Assembly: GCF_026262505.1 (NCBI RefSeq)
Contig: NC_067203.1
Span: 14,582,392 to 14,646,391 of the forward strand
Reading direction: 5' to 3'
Source of the DNA: Trichomonas vaginalis G3
Taxonomy: Eukaryota > Parabasalia > Trichomonadida > Trichomonadidae
Length of the DNA stretch: 64,000 nucleotides
In this document: piece after piece, positions 19,158 through 30,501 of the stretch
Position numbering within the stretch: position 1 is the stretch's first letter
Layout of the letters: the number at the start of each line of letters is the position of its first letter
The notes under the pieces: model-generated
Databases searched by the model: none
What the model was told of the DNA's origin: nothing
Seen by the model: the letters and a program-made list of their open reading frames with translations, nothing else
Position numbers and translations under genes: made by a program

Positions 19158-20290
19158 TTAAAGTACAAGAATTGTATTGAAGAATTTTTTTACTTGGTGA
19201 CAATCCCCAAAAATTTCAAAAATAGTATTTTTACTTCGCATTTGATGCTATTTAAATTTATCAATGTTTCATAGAAATTTGGGGTCAGACAAAAAGTTTA
19301 CAAAAACTCTATGCGTTTAGAAAAAAAAATCTTGGCAAGAATAATCAAGTGATTGAATAAATCAATGCAATATCGATATCTTTAAATCTAACTACTGCTT
19401 TATGGTCTGCTATGAGATTTGATAACAAATATTTGCAATATATTCTCCCTATTTTGAATTCTTTGACTATCAATCAAACGTATATTTTAACAAATATCTA
19501 AAATTTTGTTCATAACAGCTATGAATATGAAATTTTTGGTGAATGAGTGAAAGAATTCCCAATATTATTTAAAAAATCTCAAAATGAAATATATTTTTAA
19601 TAACGAAATGATTTACTAAAAGATTTGAATGTGTTATGAGGTAGAATGTGTAATATATATCATGAAATGATATTTCATATCCTAATGTCAATCCAAAGAT
19701 AATAATCAAATGATATATGATATAATTTAGCAATTGGTTCATATGTATTTAAGCTTGTATTGGGTAATCAGTAGATATTTTTATCACATAACAAGAATAT
19801 AATAGCGCTTGGATAACTTATTATGGCATTTCACGCCAGAAGCGATTGATAATATCTAGTTTAACTATGTGTTATAGAATAAGTGATTCCAAGCTCTAGA
19901 ATAAACGAATAAAGATTATGATCGAATAGGAATTAGTTATCAGAAAATTGCGATTTTCCCTGTATATTTACTCAACATTGAATGCTTAGCTTTTTCAAAC
20001 AATTAATTCGAAATTTAGCACGTTACTTTCAAATCCAACATGTTGGAGAAATATTATTTTACGTGCATAAGTGCATCAAATTTAGAGATAAAACATTTAA
20101 TTTTTGTGAATCGAATTTGAAATTTTTGAGACATTTACGCAAAATTTTCTATGTGAAATTTTGGGAAGAGAATTTTTCTGTGCAAGACATATTTCTCCTT
20201 ATATCATGTAACATCAATTTATACGATTTCGATCGAAAATTTTGTGCCGATTAAACGTCTTCTCTCAAAACTATAATATTCTCCAAATCA
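19158..20290. other. Intergenic, about 1.1 kb
   Basis: AT-rich spacer between divergent genes. An open frame of 90 codons at 19982-20254 is F/I/K/N-rich without recognisable features and I do not call it. No inverted-repeat element was found by eye. Confidence 0.5.
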
Positions 20291-21350
20291 ATGTTTGAAA
20301 TTCGTCAACCAAGTTTTAGTCCAAATCGTGATCGCTCACCAAGAAGGAAGAGTACATCCTATTTATACGAATATGATAATCGCCCTGAAATACAAGAAGT
20401 GATTATTTCCATCGTCAACGGAATGAGTATTGAATCTGTTGATCCAAAACTCTATTCATACCTTCATCAACCATTGACAGAGGCACTCAATGAGCTTAGG
20501 ATCTCCAAAAACAGAGCAGCTATAAATAACGTTTCAAAATCATTAGATTTTATCAAAAAATTACTTGAATTACAGCAAAAACCTGACATATGTCAATTAA
20601 ATCCAGGGACAATCATATATTCAAATGGCGCAATAGCAAAATTCATTGAAGCTTTAATGAAAGGAAAAGAATTACCAACCACCTAAACTTTATAACATAC
20701 TAGAGCAGAACTTGAAGGAAATGCTCCTTCAAGAAAACTCAAATGTCGATACGAATCAAATTAATTTGGCTTTATATACTCTTACAAAAGATCCAAAGTA
20801 TCATATTGTTAAACCAGTTGAAGAACCGGTAGTTAACAACGATCCGAATGCAAAAGACAGAATCGAGCAGATAAATCAGAAACTTAAATCACAATTATTG
20901 AAAAATGAAACAGATTTACACCTTGAGCTTGATACGCTTAAGGCAAATTATGATGCCCAGCCGAGACTTGTTGAGTCCAATAAAGAGAACCTTTATGCAA
21001 GTGAGCCGACATTCAGCTTGCAAGAAATTTCAGATTTAAGATCCAAAGAGCAGTATTATAGGTCATTACATAATCAAAAGAAGGCAGAAGCGGTACAAAA
21101 GAAAATTATGTCAATTATTGAATCACATAAGTGTGAAACAAGAAAGAAAATCGAAAATGAAATTAATGCTCAGAGAAGAACTATCCAAGAAAACTACGAA
21201 TCAAAATGTAAGATCAAAATCAATCATTATAAGTGCATGGCGCGAAAAATGAAACAAGCTGCTCAAAAAGATATTGATAAGGTTAGTAGAGTATACTTGG
21301 TCAAATCAGCTCCTACTCTTCCACTTCTTAATACCAGAAGAAAAGCTTAA
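20291..21350 (+). pseudogene. Coiled-coil family gene with one frameshift
   Basis: Two abutting open frames (20291-20686, and a frame open past 20682 running to 21350) together have the length and layout of the 346-aa coiled-coil protein at 9249. The first ends artificially after MKGKELPTT. In the other frame the sequence continues PPKLYNILEQNLKEMLLQE without any break, so one base too many lies near 20670-20685. The span is 1060 bases, which is 353 codons plus one base. The second frame has no ATG near its beginning (TTG at 20712, ATG at 20721). Matching blocks to the paralogue include SDLRSKEQYYRSLHNQKKAE and the basic tail LPLLNTRRKA. No trichomonad intron signal is present at the break. 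A base-calling error cannot be excluded. Confidence 0.75.
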
Positions 21351-21576
21351 TTAGTAAAAATTGTTTGTATGTTTATGTTTTCATTTAAAAATTTGATTAT
21401 TTTTTAATTTTCTCCAATTACATATGTGAAAAGGTTAGATATATTATATCCAAATATTAGAATGAAGCGGATTCTCTAAAATTTTATGATTCAAATCCAA
21501 AAAATTAGAAGTATTGCACAATAATAACATGAATAGGAAAAGCAAACGTATAATATGCTGATGATGCTAAACTTAT

Positions 21577-21581
21577 TCATT
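21577..21581 (+). promoter_or_regulatory. Initiator-like TCATT before the gene at 21589
   Basis: TCATT lies 7 bases before the ATG at 21589 and fits the trichomonad initiator consensus, supporting that start. Confidence 0.4.
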
Positions 21582-21588
21582 AGATTTC

Positions 21589-23930
21589 ATGAGCGAATGC
21601 GCGAGTTTCATAAGGGAATGTTGGAACTCACGAATTGATATGGATGCATTCGTAACTGAAATAAAGACAGGAAAATATGGAGATGTAAGCCAAATATTCC
21701 AATATATTGCCGAAATTATTTCAAATTCAGATTTCACGGCCGACTATCTAATCAACTGTGCAACAACAATTATTATAACTTATCAAGACAAAGTGCTTTC
21801 TTCTATTGAAACAACAAATAATTCATTAGTAGATGGATGTTACTATATATTTTCCCAAAAATCACAGCAAATCATTTCTCAACTGACTCTTGGCACAAAA
21901 GAATCCGCAATTTGTGCATTAAAAATGCTTGAAATTTGCTTATCTACAAAAAATTTTGATCTACTTCATTCTACAATTCATTCTTTAGTTTTAAATCCAC
22001 TATTTTCGGTTTTAATTGCTTCCTCGAGATTATATTCATTTCCGGATTTCATAAAAGTCAAAAATATTGTTACGATATTTTTGAAAAACCAGAATATTGA
22101 GAAATCTGTTGGTACTACATATCTCAAAATGGCTTTATTTGCAGAAAAAATAACAAAAACCAAACAAATTTACGAAATGCTTAATGCCACATCTATAATT
22201 ATTTCATCTTTAAATTTTTGGGTCCCAGAATACAAATTACTTAGTTTATTCAGAACATACAATGTACGACAGATATATTTAGCAGCTGTACAAGTATTCT
22301 TTGACTCTCCAAACCTTTCTTGTGCTTATTTAATTACGAACAACATTTTCAGGTCATTACCACGTATTGGCCACAAACATGCGTGTATAAATGAAATAGA
22401 ACCTCATACATTCAATGGAAAAGCAGTTTCTGAGATATTAAGTTCTTTTTCGCAAGAATTATTGAAAAAGAGTAATTCCCCTTTAACAAGTGAAGAATTG
22501 ATAAATTACATATGTTCTTTCCCAAGTAATTACTCTGATGAAGACCTTCCGAATTTAGTTCTACAATATCCTGCTCTTTCTTCGATACTAGTTCCAAGAT
22601 TTATAGAAATTTCGAAAGATCCAACAAAAATAAGTTCTTGCATGGAAATTTTGAAGAAAGTTTCATCAAATCCGAGATTGGAAGATTTCAGATGTCTCAT
22701 TGTAAAACAATGGCTTCTTGAAGATATGTTAGATTGTCTACAAATGTTGATGAATCATGTTGTTTCTGTTTCTGATTTTAATTTAGTTTGGACAATTTTT
22801 TGTATTTGTTTTTGTTTTCTTGGCGTTCTAATTCTATTTCTCTTCAAAAAGCTTTGAGGAAATATGCTGAGAATCAACCATCTGATATCGCTTGCATACT
22901 CGAGATGATGGTTGGACTCAAAACATCATCAGAGATTTATGTTGACTATATAACGATTTCTCAAGTAAGTCAACAATTTATGATTCGTGAAAAATGTATC
23001 ATGTTTTTCAAAATGTTGTTGAGTTTGCCTGATGATCAACTCGATCAAGCAATCGAAATGGCAAAAAGTGAGTATTATTTGTGGCCATTGTTGTTTATTT
23101 GGGCGATTTCGACACAAAGAAGAATCGCTTTTAATTTGATGAAACAAAAGTTTCCTGATAATGAAATATCAAATCATCTTTTCAAAGTTATGATATATAC
23201 ATTGACTAAAGGAACGAGACATCAAACGATTGCATATTTGGATTTGGATAATGTCATCGGATCTGAAAATAATTTGTCCGAAATCAAATTTAACATCGCG
23301 AAAGAAATCATATATTTGGTGATGAACCAAGTTGTCGATCAAAAGGCTATTTATTATATAATAATTACATGGAGAGCATGGATGTTGAAATTTGGATTGA
23401 TTCCTCTGACAAATATAATTTTGGACATTTTGAATTACGAAACACAGAGTATTTCTGATAAAAACAAAGTTAAATTCATGTATTCATCTGTTGCATATCT
23501 GTTGGTATCAACAACAGAGAAAAATGATGCACAACTGCATGAGCTGATTAAAGAAATCTCTGTCATGATTAGTAATAATGACATTGAGAAGATTCCTGGT
23601 GCTTTCGGATTGGCACACTTTGTAATTGTATTGATTCTTAGTATCGATGAAGACTGGGAAGACTCATTCAACAAAATAATGGATAACTGTCGAATGATTC
23701 TATCAGAAAAGTGGGACAGTATTAGTCCTCCGATGGTTTTCGCAAGAACAATTGTCAAACCCTCAATTTATATTCCAATCGTTCAACCTTTGTTGCCTGC
23801 TGACTTATTTTCTGTTTTAATACAAAAGAATGAGTGGATATCTGCAATAGACTACTTTATTGCAATGGGAATATCTAACAAGAGCAGCTCTGAAGAATCT
23901 CCTGACTTGATTTACTCTGAAAACTTATAG
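21589..23930 (+). pseudogene. Large alpha-helical protein gene with one frameshift
   Basis: Two overlapping frames, 21589-22857 (422 codons) and one from about 22788 to 23930 (about 380 codons), read as one protein of about 780 residues broken once. Near 22780-22840 the first frame turns into a run of F, C and L before stopping, and the second frame enters without an ATG through equally odd F/L-rich sequence. The surrounding DNA is a T-rich low-complexity tract. The total span is 3 x 780 + 2 bases. Both halves are helix-rich, with regularly spaced Leu/Ile and Ser, reminiscent of HEAT- or ARM-type solenoids. I do not recognise the family. No trichomonad intron motif is visible at the junction. 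A frameshift from homopolymer misreading is an alternative to true decay. Confidence 0.65.
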
Positions 23931-24064
23931 AAATTTTATTTTGTTCTTTCTTATTTTGTTTTGTAAATTATTCACATTATTACATGTTTTATAATGATTT
24001 TAATAATAATTGCATATTTTCCATATATTTCATTCTAATAAAATATTGACACTTTTTATAAATC

Positions 24065-24074
24065 AAAAGTGACA
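24065..24074 (+). promoter_or_regulatory. AAAAGTGACA motif 4 bases before an ankyrin ATG
   Basis: The decamer AAAAGTGACA lies directly before the ATG at 24079. The same motif in the same orientation precedes the starts at 26197, 54232, 33202 and 40646. Function is inferred from recurrence only. Confidence 0.4.
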
Positions 24075-24078
24075 ATAA

Positions 24079-25848
24079 ATGAATGATGAAATTGATCAGA
24101 GACTTCATGTTTATGATAGCTTTGTGAAGAAATATCAAGATGCTATTGATATTTTCGACAAGTTGTTCATTATAAAAGAAGAAAATATCTCAGAAATTGA
24201 AAAGTTAATCAAAGATGTTGAACAAATATTATTCAAGAAGTACAAGTTCACAGTCAAAGATGTTATTAATGCAATTGACACTGCATTCTTTATAAGGAAA
24301 AAGTATTTAAAACTATATTGGACAATTTTGAATTTAGTCATTGACAAATTTCATACAGATAATATATCAGACTATATTTATGAATTAGTTTCAGACGAAT
24401 TTAAAGAATTATATCGAACAAAATTCGAATTTTTAGAATATAAATCATATGATCAAATTTTTCATGATAATTTACCAAAAAGTAATATAGATTTATCAAT
24501 TCTGAATGATGATTTAGAAAGTTTGAGATCATTTATTCCTCCATCAGATAATGAAGAATTAATGAAAACACATCTATTAGAAGATTGCTGTTTTTATGGT
24601 TCAGTTAACTGTTTTTATTTCATATTGCAAAACACTAATGCATTAATCAATCGAAGATGTCTTGAAAAATCATTTATTGGAGGAAACAATGATATCATCA
24701 ACGAGTGTTTGAAATATGAGAAACCTACCGAAATTTGCATGGCCAACGCAATTGGAAGCCATATCATCGAAAATGTTTTGTTTTTAGAGAATAAATATGG
24801 ATTAAAAGTTGATTCCGACACTGCGTCATCTAACTATAACTTGCATGCTTTTATTATTGCAATTGATAGAAACATAGGTACATCCAAATGCATTTCAAGC
24901 TGTTTGGCGAGTGGAATTCCAAGTTTAAGTGAATTTCTAATTGAATTCAATGCAGATGTGAACGCAAAAAATGAAAATGAAACTATTCCTCTTTATTCAT
25001 CAATTGATCGAAACGATGAAGAAACAACAAATTTACTTATTGAATATGGTGCATATTTAAATATTCCAGATGAATACAATAATTTACCTTTATTTCATGC
25101 AGTTTATGAAAATAAGATTCAATCTGTTAAAGCTCTTCTTGATAATGGAATTGATATTAATATGCGAAATCGACATGGTAAAAGTCCTATTCATTGTGCC
25201 GCATGTTTTAATCTTACTGAAATGATTTTATTTTTATTAGAAAATGGATCAGAAATCAATTCAATAGATGATTGAAACAAAACTCCTCTTCATTATTCTA
25301 TTGAATCTGATAAATATGAATCTGCAAAATTACTTTTAGAAAAAGGATGTAATGTCAATTGTTTAGATAAACAAAGCCAAACTCCTTTACATCTTTGTGT
25401 TATCAAAGAAAACTATGAGATGTGTAAATTATTAATCAAATATGGATCAAATCTTGAAATCAAAAATAATAATCAAATGACACCATTCTTAGAATCAGTT
25501 TGTCATAATAATAATAAAATTTTTCATTTTCTCATTGATCAAGGATCTAATATTAATGCGCAAACCGATGATGGACAATCTTCGATAATTCTTGCTTCAT
25601 TAGGGAATTTCACAAATTATATTGAAATTCTTCATGAACATGGATTGGATCTTAATCATCAAGATAAATATGGAAATACTGCTCTTCATTATGCATCCGA
25701 ATACAATTATAAGCAAACAGTAATCTTATTATTGAAACTTGGAGCTAAATATGACATTATTAATAATAACGGCATGACAGCAATTCAAGTTGCCGATTTT
25801 CATAATCATTTCAAAATCAAGAAAATCATATCAAAATTTATTGAATAA
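24079..25848 (+). pseudogene. DUF3447-type ankyrin gene interrupted by one in-frame stop
   Basis: An ATG at 24079 opens 398 codons ending at a TGA (25273-25275). The same frame then continues for 190 codons to a TAA at 25848. The region before the TGA has the DUF3447-type N-terminus (LLEDCCFYGSVNCFYF, IGGNNDIINECLKYEKP) and three ankyrin repeats. After it, six more repeats continue in perfect 33-residue phase (TPLHYSIESDKYESAKLL onward). The TGA sits at the variable residue just before the N-K-T-PLH motif, so a sense codon such as TGG probably mutated. If expressed as read, the product is a truncated protein with three to four repeats. Overall architecture matches the proteins at 5898 and 11446, but the sequence is clearly more divergent from them than they are from each other. 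Confidence 0.8.
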
Positions 25849-26181
25849 GAAAAACTTTTTCTTAAAAAGCACACTATTCTAGAGATTTTGAACTCCATCA
25901 CTTATTAACTCATCAAATAACTGCACCCTATTTAAACAGATGTATTATATTGTTGCCATTATTGCTGAATGTCCACTGTACAGATGAATTAATAATTTAT
26001 ATTTCCACAATGCCAACATACAAAAATTCCATAATATTATTTGAGTCGATACTAAATTATATTCTAGTGGGAATTTGAATATGGAACGCCATAAACCATT
26101 TTATATAAATGTGAAGTAATGTCGATTTAAATGGGGAAAGAAATTGAATAACGGATATAGTTGACAAAAAATGAAAGTAGA
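25849..26181. other. Intergenic, about 0.33 kb
   Basis: AT-rich spacer. Nothing recognised. Confidence 0.5.
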
Positions 26182-26191
26182 AAAAGTGACA
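26182..26191 (+). promoter_or_regulatory. AAAAGTGACA motif before a degraded gene start
   Basis: AAAAGTGACA followed after 5 bases by the ATG at 26197, as at 24065. It supports the view that the decayed gene downstream once started here. Confidence 0.4.
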
Positions 26192-26196
26192 ATTTA

Positions 26197-27229
26197 ATGG
26201 AAAGTTTCAAGATGAGTTTTGAAGTTTTAGAAGTTAGTATCACAATATGAAAGTATATGGCAAGAAATATTTCCCGATTCACATTATAATACATTATATT
26301 CAGAACATCACGACTACGTTGGTGTCAGTGACAAATTAAACTACTTTGTAGTTTCATCTAATTTCAAAAATTTTACCATCAATGGGGCTGTTCGCTTTAC
26401 TTCAGCCACAGATTCCACTAAATGCTTAGTTGAAACTTCACAATTCGAAAATTGTAGTTCCGGATCCCAAAGTGGAGGATCCCTATTTTATGGCTATAAC
26501 GGCCAATTTGCTCAGAAACAAAATTCATTTATTAAATCAAAAAATACAGGAAGTGATACTTCTTTTTTTGTACAAATTTCAGGCTTAGAAAATTATAAAA
26601 ATGAATTTAACGAATCTACTATTTTTGATTGCGGTTCATTAGACAATGGATGTTACTATCTGATGCGCATGAAAGGTGGCAAGCAAATTATTAATTTATG
26701 CAATATCACATCAAACAGAGTTGATCATGATATTGCAGGCTACTGCATGGATTATGTAATATCAGATTCCTTTGTTCAATTCACTACAATAAGATCAAAT
26801 AATCAAACAAAAAGTGATAGTTTTGCCCTAAATTTACACTCATCGTCAAAACTTATATCAGTATTATCATGCAATTATATTGAAAATATCGATTCCAGCG
26901 GTGTTGGAAAATTAATATGGTCAAATACAAAGCTTTATATGTTTGGATGCTGCATTGTGAAAAATGTAGTTAAGTATGTCATTTGTAATCAAGGAAATTC
27001 ATTTGTTGTTAATAATACATATACAGAAATCTCTGAAACAACATCAAATTCCGTCGTATTTACAAACATTATTTCGAATACAGAATGCAAACATTTTATA
27101 GTTAAATTCATCAATCAAGATGTCAAAGAAGTTAGTGAAGATGATGATCCATTATTTATCAAAGAAATTCAAAAGAATGTTCGATATCTTAATAAACGAC
27201 CGAAAATCATATATTTTGTTCTCCCATAA
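26197..27229 (+). pseudogene. Broken gene of a Ser/Asn/Cys-rich, probably secreted or surface family
   Basis: An ATG at 26197 opens only 17 codons (MESFKMSFEVLEVSITI). A second frame is open from 26231 to 27229 for 332 codons but has no ATG until codon 145, so one frameshift near 26230-26250 is the simplest reading. The product is rich in S, N, I and regularly spaced C and reads like a stacked beta-helix repeat: FKNFTINGAVRFTSAT, then FENCSSGSQSGGSLFYG, then CYYLMRMKGGKQIINLCNI. I associate this pattern with abundant trichomonad surface-protein families related to chlamydial polymorphic-protein-like repeats; that assignment is tentative. No C-terminal membrane anchor is present before the stop, unlike many members of such families. 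Confidence 0.6.
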
Positions 27230-27869
27230 TTTCACTTTTTTTTCTTTGAAAAAACTCAAAATCAAAATTATGAAATTGAAGATGTAATTTTTAATTAGTT
27301 TAACTGAATTATATCAAATAAGAAATACTTTGAGTTACTTTAATCCAGTCAAAATAACAATTTTCTGAAGCATGATATAATATCTCACAATATGAACTAG
27401 GAATTTTATAGATATTATGATGAAATTGAAATCAAATGATAATAGTATTTATTATCTTTCTGTCATGTTCTTATATGAAAATTATTCTATTGCGTTTTTT
27501 TAAAAACCATCGTTTGGGAGGGAAATTGAGTACTTCTGACACAAAACCCCACAATGTCAAAAACTTTGAAAGGCCAAAAATGTATACTTTCTGACAAACA
27601 GAGTCTCAGAAAGTACTCAAATGATGGTTTTTAATTTCCGCACTTATATCATCTTTTTCTGATTCTTTGTAAGCCAATATTGTCCTAATTGAGAATATGA
27701 CTGAATTTTGTAAATGTTGACTTCAATTTAAAAACAATTTTAAAGAGTTCATAATATCCATATGACATTATTTTCAATTCTGGTTCTAACGGTTAATTTT
27801 CAATGATTTCATTTAAAAATGAAACAAATAATATATTTTAAATAACCTTAAAAACACAAAATTTTTTAT
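27230..27869. other. Intergenic with a TTAA-bounded inverted repeat
   Basis: AT-rich spacer between convergent genes. The stretch 27500-27634 is an imperfect palindrome: TTAAAAACCATCGTTTG at the left matches TTAAAAACCATCATTTG at the right in reverse. The inner motifs contain ACTTTCTGACA, which also occurs in the elements at 59.2-59.6 kb. It is probably a small MITE. Confidence 0.5.
27500..27634. mobile_element. Small palindromic MITE-like element, TTAA-bounded
   Basis: About 135 bp with inverted ends of at least 16 bases (one mismatch) that begin with TTAA on both sides. The interior shares the ACTTTCTGACA motif with the TTAA elements at 59.2 kb. No coding capacity. Confidence 0.5.
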
Positions 27870-29972
27870 TTATTTATTTTGGAAGTTGTTGAGGAAGTTC
27901 AAGAAACTGCTTTGTTCATCTAAGATCTCTTGTCGCTTGTTCTGATCAATCTCGTTAGATAGTAAGTGGCGTCCTTTGTTCCATGAGTTTGCAAGTTCGT
28001 TTGCCTCTCGCTCGAATGCTTCTTGAAGACCGCCCCATGAACCACCAAGATACCTGATGTAGTTTGATGCTGAAAACTGTCGCATGGCGGCAATAGAGTT
28101 CAAAACTCCGAAAATTAATGCTAAGCCTAACCCTTTCTGTGTGAATTTGACGTATCCACCAACTTTCTCTTTCTCGTTTGCACCAATGCCGCAGATTTCA
28201 AGTGTCATAGCATCGAAATAAGCCAATGAATCGGGAAGAACAATGAAATCAGCAACGTGTGGATACAAATTAACAATTTCACCAAGTTTTGCTTCAACAT
28301 CTCCACTGATTGAATATGCAAATACACCTGTGATGATCTTGCCACCAAGTGGATCTCTGATAATACTGCCATCGATGTTCTGGATTGTTTCATGTGCAGG
28401 CATCAATGCTTTGACTGGACGAAGTTGTGAAAGTGCTTTTTTAAGACTTTCAACATTCAAATTCGATTTAACTTCGACAACTGCAAGAACTGAATCGGCG
28501 AGGATTGGTGTGATTACGTTAAGTGATGAGTCAATTGTTAGTGATGGTGATTCATCATTCGTAATAACAATGCTCAATTGGCCTGTCGTGTTGTTTAATG
28601 AATCAAATATTTCTCCACTAGTAACATGGAATCCTGGAGGAATATGTGATTGAAGGAATAGTTTTGCAAATGCACCTCTGTTGTGGCTGTCGTTGTTTGT
28701 GACGGTCATTTCGTTGGCTGATGCAGTAACCATTGATAACAAGATATCAACTGTTGATTCGAAATGTTTTTGAAGAGGAGGTTTCTTTGATGACTGGAAT
28801 GTTCTGTAGATCCACTTGAAAATAGCATTGTCGATGTCTGTGATGTGTCTAGCAGAGTTGATAATGTGTGATTCAATTGATGGATCTCGTTGTGAGTGAA
28901 GGAACTGTGAATTGATGATGACATTTGAGAAATCTGCAAGATTAGACAACTGTTTTTGGATTTCTTTCGTCTTACCAATACAAAGGGCTGAACCCGGTGA
29001 AACTGCGCGTTCTGGACCTGTGCATGGAGGTGGAGCTGCTGGTAATGTAACACTGTTAACATAAAAAAATGATCGAGAGATGATTTTGCTCGGTAATAAA
29101 TGTTCAATTTGTAATTCTTTAGGATTTTCAAGATCGGTGATAGTAATGATATGTGAACTATCAAATGTGTTGACAAGACCTGGCCAGATTGATATGTTTT
29201 TAGGAGACATAAGCGAATCTTCTGTCAAAATACAGAATTTGTAATCTTCGTAAACTTGTGGGATAGAAGATCCATTTGTATCAAACAAAATTACGTCGGC
29301 GAGTTGTTCGGCTGATATAAGAGCACGTTGAATATGAGTTGTAACAATGATATAAAAAGCTCCAGATTTTTGGTATTGAATAACTTGATTTTCGAGATCT
29401 TTTGGAAGTAATCCGTTAGGAACTTCATCATTCGTCTTAAATTCGTAATGGAAACCTGTCTGAAGTGTGATGTTTTCTTCCCCTGGCTCAAATAAATATC
29501 GGGGAAGTATAACTGCTACTTTCTGACCGCCTTTCTTGAATAAATCACAGAAATATTGACATATTTGTGTTTTGCCTACACTTGGTGCAAGAGATGAGAT
29601 ACTGATAAGAGGTTTGTGAGCTTCAAGTTTAATATCATCTGGATCTACGAATTCTATTGAACAGTAGTTAGTCGAGAGTATTCTATTTACGATTCCTTGT
29701 ACACGACGCATTAAAATACCATTTGTGTTAACTATGCACTTTTCAATTCTTTGTTCTATAATGATTTTTTCGAGATCTACCAGTGGAAAAATCGGAATTG
29801 AATTCATGTTTCGCATAACATAGCATTTGGCTGGGATCTCATCTTCAAATGCATAAATTATGCCGCAAACATCAATATCTTGACGTTTGGAGAAGATATG
29901 AACATATGTATAAAAGTTTGGAAAATCACAACCAACAATAAGTGTTTTTACTCTAGTAATATCTATTTGCAT
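27870..29972 (-). CDS. COG2403-like nucleotide-binding region fused to a DUF6602-like region
   Basis: 700 aa. Residues 1-165 resemble bacterial and archaeal COG2403 proteins, related to cyclic 2,3-diphosphoglycerate synthetase. The matching blocks are VKTLIVGCDFPNFYTY, SIPIFPLVDLEKII, VDPDDIKLEAHKPLISIS and the P-loop-like APSVGKTQ (129-136, Lys134) followed by FKKGGQKVAVILPRYL. A middle part of about 230 residues is less clear. Residues from about 395 onward resemble DUF6602: LQKHFESTVDILLSM, NDSHNRGAFAKLFLQSHIPP, GEIFD, QLSIVITND and VLAVVEVKSNL. The last two have the spacing of a D...ExK centre found in restriction-like folds. No signal peptide or membrane segment, so it is probably cytosolic. 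The domain mix suggests an acquired prokaryotic gene. Substrate and activity are unknown. Both family calls were made by eye. Confidence 0.7.
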   Translation of the reverse strand: MQIDITRVKTLIVGCDFPNFYTYVHIFSKRQDIDVCGIIYAFEDEIPAKCYVMRNMNSIPIFPLVDLEKIIIEQRIEKCIVNTNGILMRRVQGIVNRILSTNYCSIEFVDPDDIKLEAHKPLISISSLAPSVGKTQICQYFCDLFKKGGQKVAVILPRYLFEPGEENITLQTGFHYEFKTNDEVPNGLLPKDLENQVIQYQKSGAFYIIVTTHIQRALISAEQLADVILFDTNGSSIPQVYEDYKFCILTEDSLMSPKNISIWPGLVNTFDSSHIITITDLENPKELQIEHLLPSKIISRSFFYVNSVTLPAAPPPCTGPERAVSPGSALCIGKTKEIQKQLSNLADFSNVIINSQFLHSQRDPSIESHIINSARHITDIDNAIFKWIYRTFQSSKKPPLQKHFESTVDILLSMVTASANEMTVTNNDSHNRGAFAKLFLQSHIPPGFHVTSGEIFDSLNNTTGQLSIVITNDESPSLTIDSSLNVITPILADSVLAVVEVKSNLNVESLKKALSQLRPVKALMPAHETIQNIDGSIIRDPLGGKIITGVFAYSISGDVEAKLGEIVNLYPHVADFIVLPDSLAYFDAMTLEICGIGANEKEKVGGYVKFTQKGLGLALIFGVLNSIAAMRQFSASNYIRYLGGSWGGLQEAFEREANELANSWNKGRHLLSNEIDQNKRQEILDEQSSFLNFLNNFQNK

Positions 29973-30501
29973 TATATTGTCAAAATTATTTTTGACATTT
30001 TCATTTTACATGTCAAAAATACGATATTCCGCCAACTCTGAATCATAATGTATGTTACAGGAAAACAAAATCAATAACTATAATGTAATAGGATAATCAA
30101 GATAGATTCAAAGAATCATTCTTAATTCCTTCAATTATTGTTAAAGATATCCAAAATCCAAATTAGCAAGTGTTTGCCCTATAAACCAATTCTACAATAG
30201 CTTTGTTGGAAGGAGTACTTTCCAAATGTAGTGAAAAAAAAATCTCAATTGAAGTCATTTGAAGCTTTAATGATGAGAATTTTAGCATTGATGAGTATAT
30301 TAAATAAGAAATCAACAATAAAAAGTTAAGTATAGTATATCATTCTGCTGTCAATTGATTTTTGATGAGATTTTGTTTTGAAATTGCTCAAGAATTGTGT
30401 AATGAATAAAAATAGTTGCAGTTAAAATGTATGTTTAGGATATCAGTTATAATAACTTGATATTGCGTTACCCAAAAATAAAAAAATAAAATTTAATCAG
30501 A
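29973..30501. other. Intergenic, about 0.53 kb
   Basis: AT-rich spacer. Just upstream of the gene ending at 29972 there is a short hairpin-like pair (TGTCAAAAATAATTTTGACA, 29979-29998). Nothing else recognised. Confidence 0.5.

Noticed and set aside
19982-20254. Plus-strand 90-codon open frame
   Set aside because: Composition of translated AT-rich spacer, no recognisable domain or promoter.
22780-22840. Intron joining the two frames of the 21589 gene
   Set aside because: No GTAYGT-like donor or ACTAACACACAG-like acceptor, the known trichomonad intron signals, is present at the junction.
25273-25275. TGA read as tryptophan in the ankyrin gene
   Set aside because: Other genes here use TGA or TAA as normal stops (for example 22855-22857) and trichomonads use the standard code; a point mutation is simpler.
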